From the NCBI GenBank assembly GCA_951217055.1, contig OX578279.1:71893131-71957130 (forward strand): 64,000 nucleotides of DNA, read 5' to 3'. Every line of letters begins with the position of its first letter. Within the stretch, counting starts at the first letter, position 1. This document shows positions 44,885 through 57,150 of this stretch, one piece after another. Made by a program: the position numbers and the translations under genes. The DNA comes from Gerris lacustris (taxonomy: Eukaryota; Arthropoda; Insecta; Hemiptera; Gerridae). Below the pieces are notes generated by a model, which had not been told where the DNA came from, made no database searches, and saw nothing but the letters and a program-made list of their open reading frames with translations.

Positions 44885-45720
44885 AATTTTTGTCCTGTGG
44901 CGGAGCATAGGACATTTACCAAACAGCGCCATCTGCTATGATTCTGAGACAATGCCTTTCAGATTGCCCAAGTATTTCCTTTCTTCTCTGGCCTCCTGAT
45001 CTACTATTCTTCTCTTGGTCCTCCAAGCCAGTCCTCAGTCCTTTTTTTGGCCAGCGGATTCTAATCTATGACCTCTTTCCAGCTCCAGCATCTTTCCTGA
45101 GTGTATGACCAATCCATCTCCACTTTCTGTTTTGAATTTCAATCTCAATAGCATTTTTCTCTGTTTTCGCCCATAACTCTTGGTTGATTTGATATCACTC
45201 TTGGCCAAAATATTCCGCAGTGTTTTCCGCAAAAATCGGTTTATGAAAGGATGTAAGTAAAGCGTTCAATTCTGTACTACTGCTGTAACTTATTCTTTAC
45301 AGTCTTTTTCATCTTCGAATACCATAAGCACTGATTTCGCACTGATGCGAAAGATACAGCTTTGGTCGGTGGGATACCTCTCTTTACTTCCATACAGGGT
45401 ATACAACTGTTCGAAAGCAGTGTAAGCTTTCGCTATTCTGCTCTGAACATCTTCATCAGTTCCTCCTGCATTCAATACTACACTGCCCACGTAGTTAAAA
45501 GCCTGAACGTTTTCAGATCATGCTTCAATAACTTAACCGCCAATAACTGCGGGGATTCCTTCACGTTTATAGCCATGGCTTTTATTCCAACATTTACTTA
45601 AAGTAAATGGAGATCTGAAAGCTGTCCAGCCATGTCTGTCTTTCTATGAATGAGACGGCATAAGTCATCAGCTAAGCCCAAGTCTTCGAGCCTGTTTATT
45701 AGATATTACTAAATTCTTCT
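44885..45720 (-). pseudogene. LINE reverse transcriptase C-terminal remnant, frameshifted
   Basis: Reading the minus strand across frames gives: LGLADDLCRLIHRKTDMAGQ (about 45.69-45.63 kb; FADD-box with 'H...DM'), MAINVKGIP, then VQAFNYVGSVV and GGTDEDVQSRIAKAYTAFEQL (45.47-45.40 kb), and NQELWAKTEKNAIEIEI followed by RKWRWIGHTLRKD (about 45.17-45.10 kb). This is the 'YLGS...G...DV..RI.KA..AF..L' and 'RR.WRW.GH.LR' pattern of non-LTR retrotransposons of the RTE/CR1/Jockey type. There are many frameshifts and stops. The clade is not resolvable by eye. Confidence 0.85.
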
Positions 45721-46437
45721 TTTCCTAGTATCATTTATCCTCATCGGAACACATAGTTTACGTTTTTCAAGTCAATTATAATACACCATCAATCGTATAT
45801 TAAAAATAACTTAAGTTAAGCACCATAACTCTATAATTTGAAAATAAATTATAAACAATCCCTCATAAAGACTGTGGTCAGAATCACATGATGCAGACAC
45901 TAATTTTTAAAGAGTTAACCAGTTTTTCTTTGATCTATTTTATGTTATATGAAAATAAAATCCAATAACAAAATTGAAGGATAGAAACCCAGGGAAAATG
46001 ACAGCTGTACAGAACTATTTAGTATGCTGGACGTTTTAGAACAGATGAAACATTAAAAGAGACTCTAGACATTCAATGTGGCTGTCAGTTGGCTCTAGTC
46101 TCGAAATTTGTAAAGTTAAAAGCTTAGCTACTTCTAAATGAGGCACTGAGTGGAAAAATAACCCAACCCTAAACAAAGAAAAATGAGAAATTACTAATGT
46201 AACAAGGGTTCAACTAAAATTAACTAAGGTAATTAAACTAATTTAACTAAGGTTAAACTTTTTCCTTGAAAATATATTAAAAAAAAACTGATAAAATATC
46301 TGTATAACTCGGTTTCTTTGATTTTGTGGGTAAGGTTCAAATATAAAATGAATAATTTAAACGCAGATTCAATCAAAAGTACCAAAGTACCAAAAGTATA
46401 CGAATCTGTTATTAGTTAAAAGTGTATGTTAGAGACT
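45721..46437. other. No recognisable feature
   Basis: AT-rich. Could include 5' decay of the LINE remnant but I see no further motif. Confidence 0.35.
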
Positions 46438-46950
46438 TTATCTACGATTGTTACGAAATAAAAACATTGTGTCTCTGTTTAGATGCGTAGAAAATTATTC
46501 TTTACGTACTTGTATTAATTGCGCATGCGCGTCTCATAATTCTAAAGAATTCATCTTCTTTACCGCCCTAGGGCGGTAAAAAAGAAGTATTCTTTAACTT
46601 TACGCACGATTAGCGAGTTCGTTTACATTTAACAAAACTAATTTGATGTTTGTTTAATAAAAGTAACTTTTTATATCGAGTTTTTTGTAAAAATTAATTC
46701 CGCACACAAATACAAATAATGAATTAATGAATGAAGAAATACGAGCTTACACACAGGAAGTTTATTATTTTTTTTTTGTATTTATTATTAAAATCTAACA
46801 ATCGTAGAAAAAGTACGGTATGCAACTCGTGCAAAAATTGCTATTTGCTTTGCTCGTGTGGTTTTACTACCCTCGCTGTCTCTCGGGTGCAAACTCCGTA
46901 CTCGCATGCAAAATGCTACTTTCCGCACTAGACGCGAAATATTTTACACA
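46438..46950 (-). mobile_element. Family D element, copy 2
   Basis: Inverse counterpart of 24.87-25.43 kb: 'tatctacgattgttacgaaa' start, 'gcgcatgcgcgtctcata', the hairpin at 46.55-46.60 kb, 'gtttacatttaacaaaacta', and the 'ctcgtgtggttttactaccc' hairpin part with 'gcaaaatgctactttccgca'. Confidence 0.65.
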
Positions 46951-47454
46951 CAAGTTTGACTGGTGAATTACCTTAAAAACTATATTGACTGTGAAATAAG
47001 CTTTAAACATAAAAATTGATAATGTGAATTACCTAATTTTATTTTAATATCTTTTAGTCCCTATTATTTTACCTGAAATATGATAAAAACTAACATAACC
47101 AATGGACCAATTTATTCACATTATCTAGTGTCCTAAAAAACTAAGGAGTAATGTATTGTTTGAGAGGTAGAGTCCTAAGCAAAGAGCATCCACAAGACTA
47201 GGATGCTGTTTGCATTGCTACATCTACAAATACAAAACCCTAATATTTATACAATGCCACGTTTTAGTTTTAGCTGAGATTAAAGTTTACTAGACCGATA
47301 TACCTTTGTTCTTTTAAAACAAAAATCTGGCCGCTACAACTCGTACCGCCTAAACTTTCTCACATACGATACAAAATAATGTAGCGTTTTTCATTGATTA
47401 GTTCCATTGAGTTATCGTCGTTAAACTAGATTATAAGTGAACATTTCATACAAA
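46951..47454. other. No recognisable feature
   Basis: AT-rich spacer. Confidence 0.35.
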
Positions 47455-47620
47455 TTTATCATAAAATAACTCCTCCCACGGCATGGAATCGAACCCGGTC
47501 TCTCACCGTCCGCATTTAAAGAATTTTTTTGCAGGAACTACATTTTTCTCGGGGAATAACTTATTAAGTTAGATTTTTATCTAAATGGACCTCATTTTAG
47601 AATTGTTTAATCAAAACAGT
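47455..47620 (-). repeat. Family K repeat with B-box-like motif, copy 1
   Basis: 'ataactcctcccacggcatg' and 'gaatcgaacc' (minus-strand ggttcgattcc, a Pol III B-box) plus 'aactacatttttctcgggga' correspond to 57.04-57.15 kb. No A-box was found, so it may be a SINE or tRNA-like fragment. Confidence 0.4.
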
Positions 47621-47843
47621 TTTCGATAAATAATTCTTTTTTTCACGTTTTTTTAAGATTTTCGGGAAAAATCCCCCAAATACACAGCTAAATTATAATT
47701 ATCAATTTCGCCGAATATGTATGCCAAATTCTTTTTACGAGGATAAAACTATCAATTTAGCAACATTCAATGAAGGCAGATTGTAAACATTAAAATGGCA
47801 CAATCTATATGAGCTAATTTCAACAAAGCATTAAATTAAAATG

Positions 47844-48456
47844 TTTGCTTCCGAGCTTACCGAAGGTAACGGAAGCTATGTGAGCATTCTGAAAAACGAA
47901 AAAAATTTTAGATCTCCGATTTCAAAAATTCCAAGACAGAAATCCGTTTCAGACATCAGGGAACATCTTTGGTTCCGCGTGACTGTCTGTCTGTCGTTCA
48001 ATTTTTCCCAGCCAACATATCTTGAAAACTATTTGTCCAATTTTAATGAAATTTGTATGGTTGGCCATAATGAGCTTATTGTTGGTCACATATAAGTTTC
48101 AATTTTCTGCGCCTATTTGTTTCTCTTCCACATGCGCACAAAAATACATTTATTTACGCCTATAGCATCAAAAGTTCTTATCTGATGTGTATAAAACTTT
48201 TATAGTTTATCGAAAGTAGCCCGCAGATAGCCCCAGATAAATTTGAACCATCTGCGCTCTTTAACTTTTGCTAAATTGATACTTTAATTCATGTAAAAAA
48301 TCAAAACAATTTTGAAACGCATTTTGAACAGATTAAAAAAACGGGGGAAACAATTAAACAAATTAGACAATTATGGCTAGTAAAAGCATAAAATCAATAA
48401 TGTACGTGAATAGAATGTGAGGAAGCTATGTGCAACACCAATTGGCAGTCTATTTA
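47844..48456 (-). mobile_element. Family B repeat, copy 6 (near full length)
   Basis: From the stem-loop gcttccgagcttaccgaagg to ccaattggcagtctattt. All family landmarks are present. Confidence 0.8.
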
Positions 48457-48463
48457 AAAATGC

Positions 48464-48793
48464 ATGAGTACTTTTAAGATATAGTTGTGAACACAAAAAA
48501 AAATGTTCGCATGTGAAAGAGAACCCACTAGATGCAGAAGGTTAATATGGGTCCAAAAATGAGCTAATTATGAGTAATTATAACCTAACACCCAAATTTC
48601 ATCAAAATCGGACGAGTAGTTTTTAAGATATGTTGGTTCGCAAAAATGTTGGACAGACCAAATGACAGACACGAGACCAAAAATGTTCACTGATGTCTAA
48701 AACGGATTTCTGAATAAATTTCTAATAAATAAATTCCGTTCTTCTAAACGATCACAGTGCTTCATTATCCATCGGTAAGCTAGGAAGCAAAAC
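48464..48793 (+). mobile_element. Family B repeat, copy 7 (3' half)
   Basis: 'tttcatcaaaatcggacgag', 'gatatgttggttcgcaaaaa' and a degraded hairpin end (ttcattatccatcggtaagc, taggaagcaaaa). It sits tail-to-tail with copy 6. Confidence 0.7.
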
Positions 48794-50681
48794 AGTTTTA
48801 ACTCTGAAATAAAAGATCTTTAAAAGGTTTATCAAACAAACAAAGCTTAATAAAACAAGGGCAAAGACGTTGAAATGAACGGAAAAACAAATAAAATTGT
48901 ATGCAATAAAAGTCCGAAATGGAAATGGAATTGTAAATAGAGTAATAGTACAACAATCAACTGTTTATCGAGCTTGTTAGCTTAATACTGAAACCGATAT
49001 TATCATAAAGTAAGTTAGTTTCTTCGATATAACCACATAATTAGATATTCATTAAGAAACCAATGGAATGCTAGTTTTTGTTTCGATGCCATTATTTGAG
49101 TCTCATTTTTAAGCAAATCAGTCGGCATCACGCAATGACAAATTAAAGTAACAACTCAAAAGAATCAGAACTGCGACCTCTAGTTTATGTAAATTTTACG
49201 AAGTGACACGAATAAGTAATTTTCGTCTCCATTCATCTCTTTTATATCATTCTATGTCAGTATCCATTTCATTTCTCAATTACTCTACCTTCAAAATCGT
49301 TCTGAAAAGTAACTTTTACACGAAAGGGAACAATAATTCTAGACCGAAACTATATTTCACCTGAAAGCCATTCAGACCAGAAAAGGAAAACGGGAGAAAT
49401 TTATAGTGGCAACTTCGAGACTTCCCCCTTCCTCCTTTCATCTCGTCCACAACGGAAACCAGAAATTTTCCAGTTACAACTGCGAATTTTCTAAAAGGAA
49501 TTTATAGGTTAAAGGTAAAACAAACGAAGTATTAATCATTCAAAACAGCTGAGAAGACCGAAGACCTACAAAAAGTTGTTCGTTAATTAGACCAGAACGC
49601 ATTATAATTGACAATGTTTGGTCCGGAAACTTTTAATTGATCTACGTAGAAGAAACTTTCTACCAAGTAGAAAGCAAACAGCAGATAACACACCTCTATT
49701 GTTATACCGAAAATGTTTTACATCGATCACTATAATTAGACTGAGAAATAAAATAACTTAATCACCCTACTCCGATAAAAATACACGAACTGTAATTTTC
49801 TAAATAATTGTTCCTTGGAAACAATTTTAATTGCTTGTTTGAAACAAAATGCTATAAACCAATTTTTAATTATTACGAATGTAGAAGCTCCAGTCTTCAA
49901 GACACTTGGGTACTATAATAATTAAAATTAAATTATATCAAACTGCTGAAATAACTCGACTATAATTTTGATAAGATAGATGGTTCATTTAAATTTAATA
50001 CTAACAAAAATTTGTCGCTAAGAGATCTCGCGAGACTAACATTAAAAAAGAATTAATTAAGCATAAGACGTTGGCACATCTTTAATTCAAGCTGCAGAGC
50101 TGATAATGTTTCAATCACAAACACTTGAAATTTAAATTTAGAAAGCTAATGCATTATGTTTATACAATAATATGTACAGTACATATACGTATATACATAT
50201 AATATGTAAAGAGTAATATGGGATGAAGGTCAATATATATCCAGCACTTTGTATAGTAGAATCCATTCAGTAGCTATCACTACAAGGAAATGAATAACCC
50301 AATTCTGATTGGATCATTAAAATGAACGGTCCGTTGCCCAAGAGTTTGGTTTAATGATAATAGTTTCGTCGCTGGAATTACTAACAGTGTTTTGTATTCC
50401 AGCAGCAAGGGTACAGTGTACGGAGGTTCGTTTCCACAACTAGAATCATGCATAGTTTATCGTTAATTGTTATTCAATACTATTGATGAGTGGCAAGTAC
50501 AGAGTATTTGAATAATTTATTAAAATAATATTTGAATTCAAGAAATGTTTAAGTAAATCAGTCAATAAAACCAAAACTGATGGATAAATTCTCCGTGAGC
50601 TAAAGGTCCGTGAAATCAAAACCCAAGAAACTCGACTGTGTTTTTTTCCAGTGTGTGATAGCGACTCATCATAGAACCATT
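48794..50681. other. Unannotated AT-rich stretch
   Basis: I see no gene, RNA gene or repeat partner in this 1.9 kb. A minus-strand 83-codon frame (50470-50721) overlaps the next element and has no motif. Confidence 0.4.
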
Positions 50682-50922
50682 GAGGGTGTAGTTCAATAAC
50701 CAAAATACCCTCTTCAGACAAAATGATTGTATTTGTAAGAATTTACGGGTTTCGGCTGTTCTAAAGCAGCCTTCTTCAAATAATCTGTGTAGGTTATAAA
50801 GAGACTCACTGGTACTTTTAGAATCTCTTTATAACCTGCACAGATTATCGAAACCGGTCAATTGTTACAAATACAATCATTCTGTGTGAAGACATTGTTT
50901 ACGTTATTGAACTACACACCTC
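50682..50922 (-). mobile_element. Penelope-type inverted pLTR pair (solo)
   Basis: Left arm 50682-50803 and right arm 50821-50922 are inverted copies ('gtagttcaataac', 'gaatgattgtatttgtaa', 'ggtttcg', 'ataatctgtg.aggttataaa') with almost no interior. The left arm has a hammerhead-like segment that the right arm precisely lacks. No endonuclease is present. Confidence 0.6.
50749..50779 (-). ncRNA. Hammerhead-like segment (imperfect)
   Basis: Minus strand: TTGAAGA, stem II GGCTG...CAGCC with loop ctttagaa, GAAAC. The first core base is U rather than the conserved C, so activity is doubtful. Confidence 0.4.
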
Positions 50923-50978
50923 TTCAAAACCCAAGCCAATAAAAACCTTTTCAAACATTTTATAACGATATATGATAT

Positions 50979-51612
50979 TTTGCTTCCGAGTTTACCGGAG
51001 GTAACGGAAGCTATGAGATCGTTCTGAAGAACGAAAAAATTTGAGGTCTCCGATTTAAAAAATTCCAAGACATAAATCCGTTTCAGATATCAGGGATCAT
51101 TTTCGGATCCGTGTCTGTCTGTCTGTAGATCTGTCGATCTTTCGGTCTGTCAGTCTGTCGTTCAATTTTGGCGAAGCAATATATCTTAAAAACTACACGT
51201 CCAATTTTAATGAAATTTGGGTGGTAGGTCATAATTAGCCCATTGTTGGTCCCATATAAGTTTCAACCTTCTGCGCCTATTTGTTGCTCTTCCATATGCG
51301 CAGAAACTTACATTTATTTACACCTATAGCTTCAAAAGTACTTATTCGATTTGAATGAAACTTTTATAGTTCATCGAAAGTAGTTACCCGCAGATATCCC
51401 CAGATTAATATGAACCGTCTGCGGTCTTTAACTTTTGCTAAATTGATACTTTAATTCGTGTAAAAACTCAAAGTAATTTTGACAGATTAAAAAAAAACGG
51501 GGGAAACAATTAAACCAATTTGACAATAATGGCTTGTAAAAGCATGAAATCAATAAAGTACGTGGATAGGATGCGAGGAAGCTATTTGCCACACCAATTG
51601 ACAGTCTATTTT
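50979..51612 (-). mobile_element. Family B repeat, copy 8 (near full length)
   Basis: Stem-loop gcttccgagtttaccggagg through to ccaattgacagtctatttt. All family landmarks are present. Confidence 0.8.
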
Positions 51613-52504
51613 TTTAAGTTTTGATCCGTTATTTTATACAAAATATTATAAATGGCTGATATTTCTTTATGTGAAATATATTTGCAACGTTTTTAAATAA
51701 TTTGTTTCCGTTTAACCTCTACTAATCTATATAATTAAATAAAATTGGTTCCTAATAACATTCTCTCAAATAAAAGGTTTGTTATATCTGGCATTGATGG
51801 TGGCCAAAAACTAATAGAACTTATGTTTTTAGTTAAGCTATTTTACCATTTGCACCCTTGAAGATAGTAATATTGATCCGAATTCACAAAGAAGAAGTGA
51901 CATTTAAACTTAAATGCAGGACAATGGATAGTTTGGCTAATCTTACCCTAGATAAGAAGATAGGAGTTTCGGTACATGGCCATGGCCAATATTGATCACC
52001 TAGTTGGTTGAGGAGACACTCTAACGAAACTTTGATACTTTAGACAAAGCAATGATGGTAATTTGCTCCTCAAGATGTTAAATATAACCACAAGGGCTGC
52101 ACCTAGATCGATTCAACTACGTTTTAGAAACAAAAAAAATATTCATAGCATAATTTTTTAGCTAAGTTCAACAACAACAAACAGAGTTGTTTTAACAAAT
52201 TTTATAATGAACATTTTAGAAACTATAAGACCGACTTTTTAAACCATCCAAAATAATATTTGGAGTCAAAACACCTGGAATACACCTTTAGAAATATAAT
52301 TATACACAAATGACAACTAGAAATTAATGTAATAAACAAATTAAATTATGTTAATAAATAAATTATGTATCAAATAATAATAATTTATAAATGAGACAGA
52401 ATTTTCAAATTTAAAACAAATTTAGTTTGTTACAGTAAATTTTTTTCATCTTCATTTTTTCATTTTCATTGAAATGTTCTTTAAATTATAGAAGTTAGAT
52501 AATA
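51613..52504. other. No recognisable feature
   Basis: AT-rich. A C-run near 52506 marks the start of the next repeat. Confidence 0.4.
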
Positions 52505-52944
52505 CCCCCCCCCCCCTATTTTTTAAATCTGTCAAAATTCATGAATAAAAGTATTATTTAAGCAAAATTCAATAAGTGGGCTGCATTCAAATTCGACAAA
52601 CCATTCAAATTTCCTAAAATATTAGAGTACTTTTGAAGATGTAAGTGTAAATAAATGTAAGTTTGTGCGCTTGTGGAAGAGAAGCAAATGAACACAGAAT
52701 GTTGGTACTTATATGGGACCAATATTGGGTAAATTGTGACCTACCATCCAAATTTGAATTAAATCGGATGAATAGTTTTTAAGATATGTGGTTCACACAA
52801 ATTAAAGAGAGAAACGAGACCATAAATGATCCCTAATGTTTGAAACGGATTTCTGTTTTGAAATTTTTGAAATCGTAGAAACAATTTTTTGTTATTCAGA
52901 ACGATTTCATAGCTTCCGTTACCTTCAGCAAACTCGGAAGCAGA
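52505..52944 (+). mobile_element. Family B repeat, copy 9 (5' end truncated)
   Basis: From 'cccctattttttaaatctgt' to the stem-loop end (agcttccgttaccttcagca, aactcggaagc), moderately diverged. Confidence 0.75.
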
Positions 52945-53589
52945 ACAACGTTTGTTAAGTAAAACAAATAACATATAACAGTGTAATCTATAGTATAATT
53001 AAACATTAGTACTGGATCACTAAACAACTGATGCCCAATTCCATAACGCAAGTAATAATAGTGCTAAAAAATGTAATTCACAGTATTCATTCGTACATTA
53101 TTTTAAACATTTCCGATATTTTTGACAAAGTTTCCAATAAATCCAAAATAATGAAGACTGTTTAATATCCGCCTTTATAAACAGGGAATACATTATTTAC
53201 GAGAATTCAGTGTGTCATATCGAATATACTTCACACTAACACGTTAATACAGAGTCCATTATAGCGACTATCTTTTTTATCATGCAGAATCCACATATAG
53301 GTTTTAGATGTGACATCAAAGATATGAAAAGTAGATAAATTATAAATCGCAATTGTATGTTCAGTGCAAATTTAAAGCGTCGACTTTTAATAGACAGAGT
53401 GTAGTTTAGTGTCCACTTCTTGCATTACCTGATAATAAAACAATTATTAATCGTCTAAAAAGCTGCTATTGAAACCCAAAATTGTCACATGAAATACTAA
53501 AAGTATTGATACAATTGACATAGTTTACTTCGTTACTTTAGAAGGTGCTTAGCGAGTTTCCTACATTCAACAAATGATGCATCCTATGT
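52945..53589. other. No recognisable feature
   Basis: AT-rich spacer. Confidence 0.35.
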
Positions 53590-53950
53590 GTGTATGTCGG
53601 AAACATATGACGATAACTTGAGATTAAGTTCACCGATTTTGGTAAAATTTGGTACTCACGTTCATTTTATCAATGCCCAGAACGAGTTCGTTGGACAATA
53701 TTATCCACCCAAGCGTTCGCGTGCAACGCTTACTCAAACATTTTAAATTGGAATTTTATAACGCTAAAACTTTAACATTATCTATTCCATGAGACAAACA
53801 TTTTTTTTCCAATATAATTGTTTGGTAAAACTAACAGCGACACTGCTATGAAGTGTTAAAGATCGCTAAAACTATTAAAGTAGACCAAAACGTTATTTAT
53901 CTTATGCTTTAACGTATCGCTTTTAATAAAACTTTACTTAAATCCTCTAA
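53590..53950 (-). repeat. Family B' fragment
   Basis: 'tatgacgataacttgaga', 'attttggtaaaatttggtac', 'cacccaagcgttcgcgtgca' and 'ccatgagacaaac' match 22.15-22.56 kb (inverted) and the interior of 37.0-37.6 kb. Confidence 0.65.
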
Positions 53951-56137
53951 TGTATAGTATTGAAACATGTGTGGCAGATGCATTTATTCGTCATAATGTA
54001 TTATTGACAAATGACACATAATTTATTTTGTTACATGAATTAAATAGTTGGATTTGTGCAGGCGTGGACAGACTTAAATTTCTTTGCAAATCATATCTTA
54101 AGACCGTCTCCTCAAACATGCATGAGAATTTCAATCTGAAAGAAGCAGAAGTTTTTGTGTAGTGAAGTAATATATTTAATAATACATAGTTTGAGTGGAG
54201 ATTGCCGGGCGTGAGGGAATAGTCCTGTTCCCTCACTACTCGACTCTTTACTACAACCTTCTCTTTAACTATAAACTCATCATGATAAACTATTTTATAA
54301 ATATTCAATATTTAGTGTATTACGCTCGTTTCAATGAGCTAAGCCTAGTTATGGCCAGATATATGAAAATAGTTTGTAATGGATAATTGATTATGTCTTT
54401 TATTTAATCTTCACAACGACTGCGCTTAGTATAGTAAGCTTTATCTTTAATAAGAGAAGATCAAGCTATTAACACCCTACTTAATTAAAAATATTAATTT
54501 ATGTTTGCATTAGTTTAGAGTATAAATTGCAAAGAATTCAACACTATTCTTTCATCAAGAAGGGGAAAATTTATAGTGTAATTTCAAGGTCTAAATAAAC
54601 AATTATGTTTAATACGCTTTTTGTCTGAAGGTTATAATTTATTTAGCTTATTAAATAATTGGTTTGAAGACATTAAAAGATGAATTAATAAATCTTGAAT
54701 TAATGGATGGGGATTTTTTTTAGAGTGTAGGAGAGGAAATGACTTATTATAAGGAATAATGTTGGTTCATCGCTTCCAAGCTGCCGTAACACTGCTTGTT
54801 TCCTTCCGATAATCATTATTACATTAAGCAAAGAACAATGACTTCCCTATCTCCAGAGCTCCTCTTTTCTCTCTACTGCCATTAAATCGGCCGACTTTAT
54901 TGCATCGTGTAATTACCCCCCAACTCTTTTACACGGAGAGAAATAATTAATTACTTTCGAAGAGGGAGGTGTTCAAGCCTTTGCTGTCGGTCTGTAATCC
55001 ACGGGTCTCGCTAGCTAACCACCCATAGTTAGATAGGAGTTGTACATCCAGGAATAAAGTTTTAAAAACTCTTCATGGATGCCAGGAAAAGGATCTCTTC
55101 TAGACAAGGAGATATAAAAGCCCAAGCAACCTATAACGGAGGTTTCCTAAAAAAAAACATTAATCATCAAGTTATACTGCACCGTTCTATGCTACCCTCT
55201 CCGTCTTTATCCGAACCTACCACCCTTTTTTTCCGAACATCCAGGATTATTCTTCTTTCTGTCTAAACTTTTAGCCCTTTCATAAATATAACACACGATA
55301 CATTTTTCAAAAGATACACTACTTCAACTTAATTTATTATATATCATTGTTGTATTATGCACGTTATATTTATAAATTTCTCGCGAATAAATGTATACCC
55401 TTTTTGGATTAAATACATAAATCCATTACCTTACGTTTCCAGTTCAGCTCCTTTTCAAATAAGAGCTTACAGGTTTAAAAGTAGCATTATCATACCTCTT
55501 CTGAACACTCATACTATCAAACTCGTATAGGAAACTACCTTAACATGCATACTGATGTACTGCCTTTTTTCAATGTATAGGTACATGAAACCTTCTAACT
55601 TTTTTTTTTACTAATTTATAACCGTGAAAAAGGGATTTTTTTTATCCAACATTTAGAATCCTTAAGATGGACGTTTATCTAAAAATATAATTCCGGAATA
55701 CTACATTGCACGCTACACATTTCCTGTTTTCAGTCAAATCCAAGTAAGAAGTAATTCATTATCTTTTCCAGCAATGTATTAAAAATATTCAAAGACGTGA
55801 AGAAACCTTATCCTTCTTAAAAATATTTACTCCCTCTTTTGCTCCTTATCAAGATGTTGATAATAATAATAATACAATTGTTGCTAATTATATCCTATTA
55901 TAATCTACCAAAACTTAGTATACCTCAAAAACTAGAATTATTCAGAAAAACAACATATGAAATTCATATTTAAAATAGACTAAATTTTAGAGTTATTAAA
56001 TAAAAAATTGGTCCGAGACAACTCAGACAAACTTTCTCATTTACGAGTTCATAACTACTTAGCCGAGTGTTTTCCATTTATTAGTTTTCGAGTTTTCCTG
56101 CGTTAATTTATTTATTATTAAACATTTTATACATTTT
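53951..56137. other. Unannotated AT-rich stretch
   Basis: I see no gene in 2.2 kb. A small hairpin (gagggaatagtcctgttccctc, split gagggaat...attccctc-like) lies at about 54211-54233. Frames at 53991-54308 (minus, 105 codons) and 55075-55266 (plus) show no motif. Confidence 0.4.
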
Positions 56138-56305
56138 TAGGGTCCACAGGCAAAACCAAGGACCCTTATATTTTGCATCATCCCTTATGAAGTATGATGC
56201 ATCATTCAGCCATTGGACGTCACAATGGTGGGGAATAACCGAATAAGCACTATCCATTTCGGTCAAAATAAACCTCAATAAGAATCGTTGCTGATCTTTT
56301 TTAGG
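56138..56305 (-). repeat. Extra family A-like tail
   Basis: 'agggtccacaggcaaaacca' followed by a 'tatccatttcggtcaaaa' block also seen at 17.13 kb. It lies immediately before the true end of family A copy 4, giving two consecutive tails. Confidence 0.55.
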
Positions 56306-57025
56306 GTCCGTAGGCAAAACCAAGAACCCTTATATTTTCCTGCGTGTGTCTGTCCGTCCGTCCTATCGCCTGCTCTCACGGCTACACTTTTCGTCCGATT
56401 ACTTTGAAATTTGGCATGTATGTGTCTTGTACCTGCCCACATATTTTAAAAATATAGCGACTAAAAAAAATGTTTTTCAAAAATAAGGGTAAAAAAACTT
56501 AAGGGGTTTTATTTTTTTTTTTTTTCGACACCGTGAGGGGTATTATATAAAAGGGTACATCGAGCTGATTACAAAAATATATAATTCTTTGGTTATAACT
56601 TTGATAGGGCGAGCGTAGGCAAGTTTCAAGTGGGTGTGAAACGTGCCCCCCCCCCCCCCCCTCTATCTCGCTTTTGTGAAGCCCAAAAAATCTGAAAAAA
56701 ATTCTGACCATTCTTCGACCAAAAGTAAAGATACTACTTTTTGGAAATTTCGAAAAAAATATTATTTTATTTTTTATTGACACAATACGTTTTTATAGCT
56801 TTGGTCTTTTCGATGTATTTATATGGTTGTAGTCCGGTTCTGTGGGAAAAAAATACTTTATCAGAAGTTTGTTTATGTGTTTTGAGAATATCAGGCCCAT
56901 AGGATAGTTCAAAGTAGCTTTTTAGCATTTTAAAAAACACCATCAATAGGGTACTACTTAAACTGTACAGTGTGGCCTACGGATCCTCGCTGTGTGCTGA
57001 CTAGCACACACTTGACCTTTTTATT
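56306..57025 (-). mobile_element. Family A repeat, copy 4 (near full length)
   Basis: From agggtccgtaggcaaaacca to gtgtgctgactagcacacac, all landmarks of copy 1 inverted, with a poly-C tract near 56646-56661 at the same place where copy 1 has poly-G on the other strand. Confidence 0.85.
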
Positions 57026-57029
57026 TTTT

Positions 57030-57150
57030 CATAAAAATAACTTCTCCTCGACGGGGAATCGAACCAGGCGGTGAAGAGGACATCTTCTCAAATTTTAGAG
57101 TTAAAATTTCTCGATTTTACCTCGAAGTAACATTTTTTTGTGGAAAATAG
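57030..57150 (-). repeat. Family K repeat with B-box-like motif, copy 2
   Basis: Minus-strand ggttcgattccccgtcgagg and 'tcgaagtaacatttttttgt' correspond to 47.46-47.56 kb. Confidence 0.4.

Noticed and set aside
56499..56783. 94-codon minus frame
   Set aside because: It lies wholly in family A and spans its poly-C tract; the equivalent frame is different in other copies.
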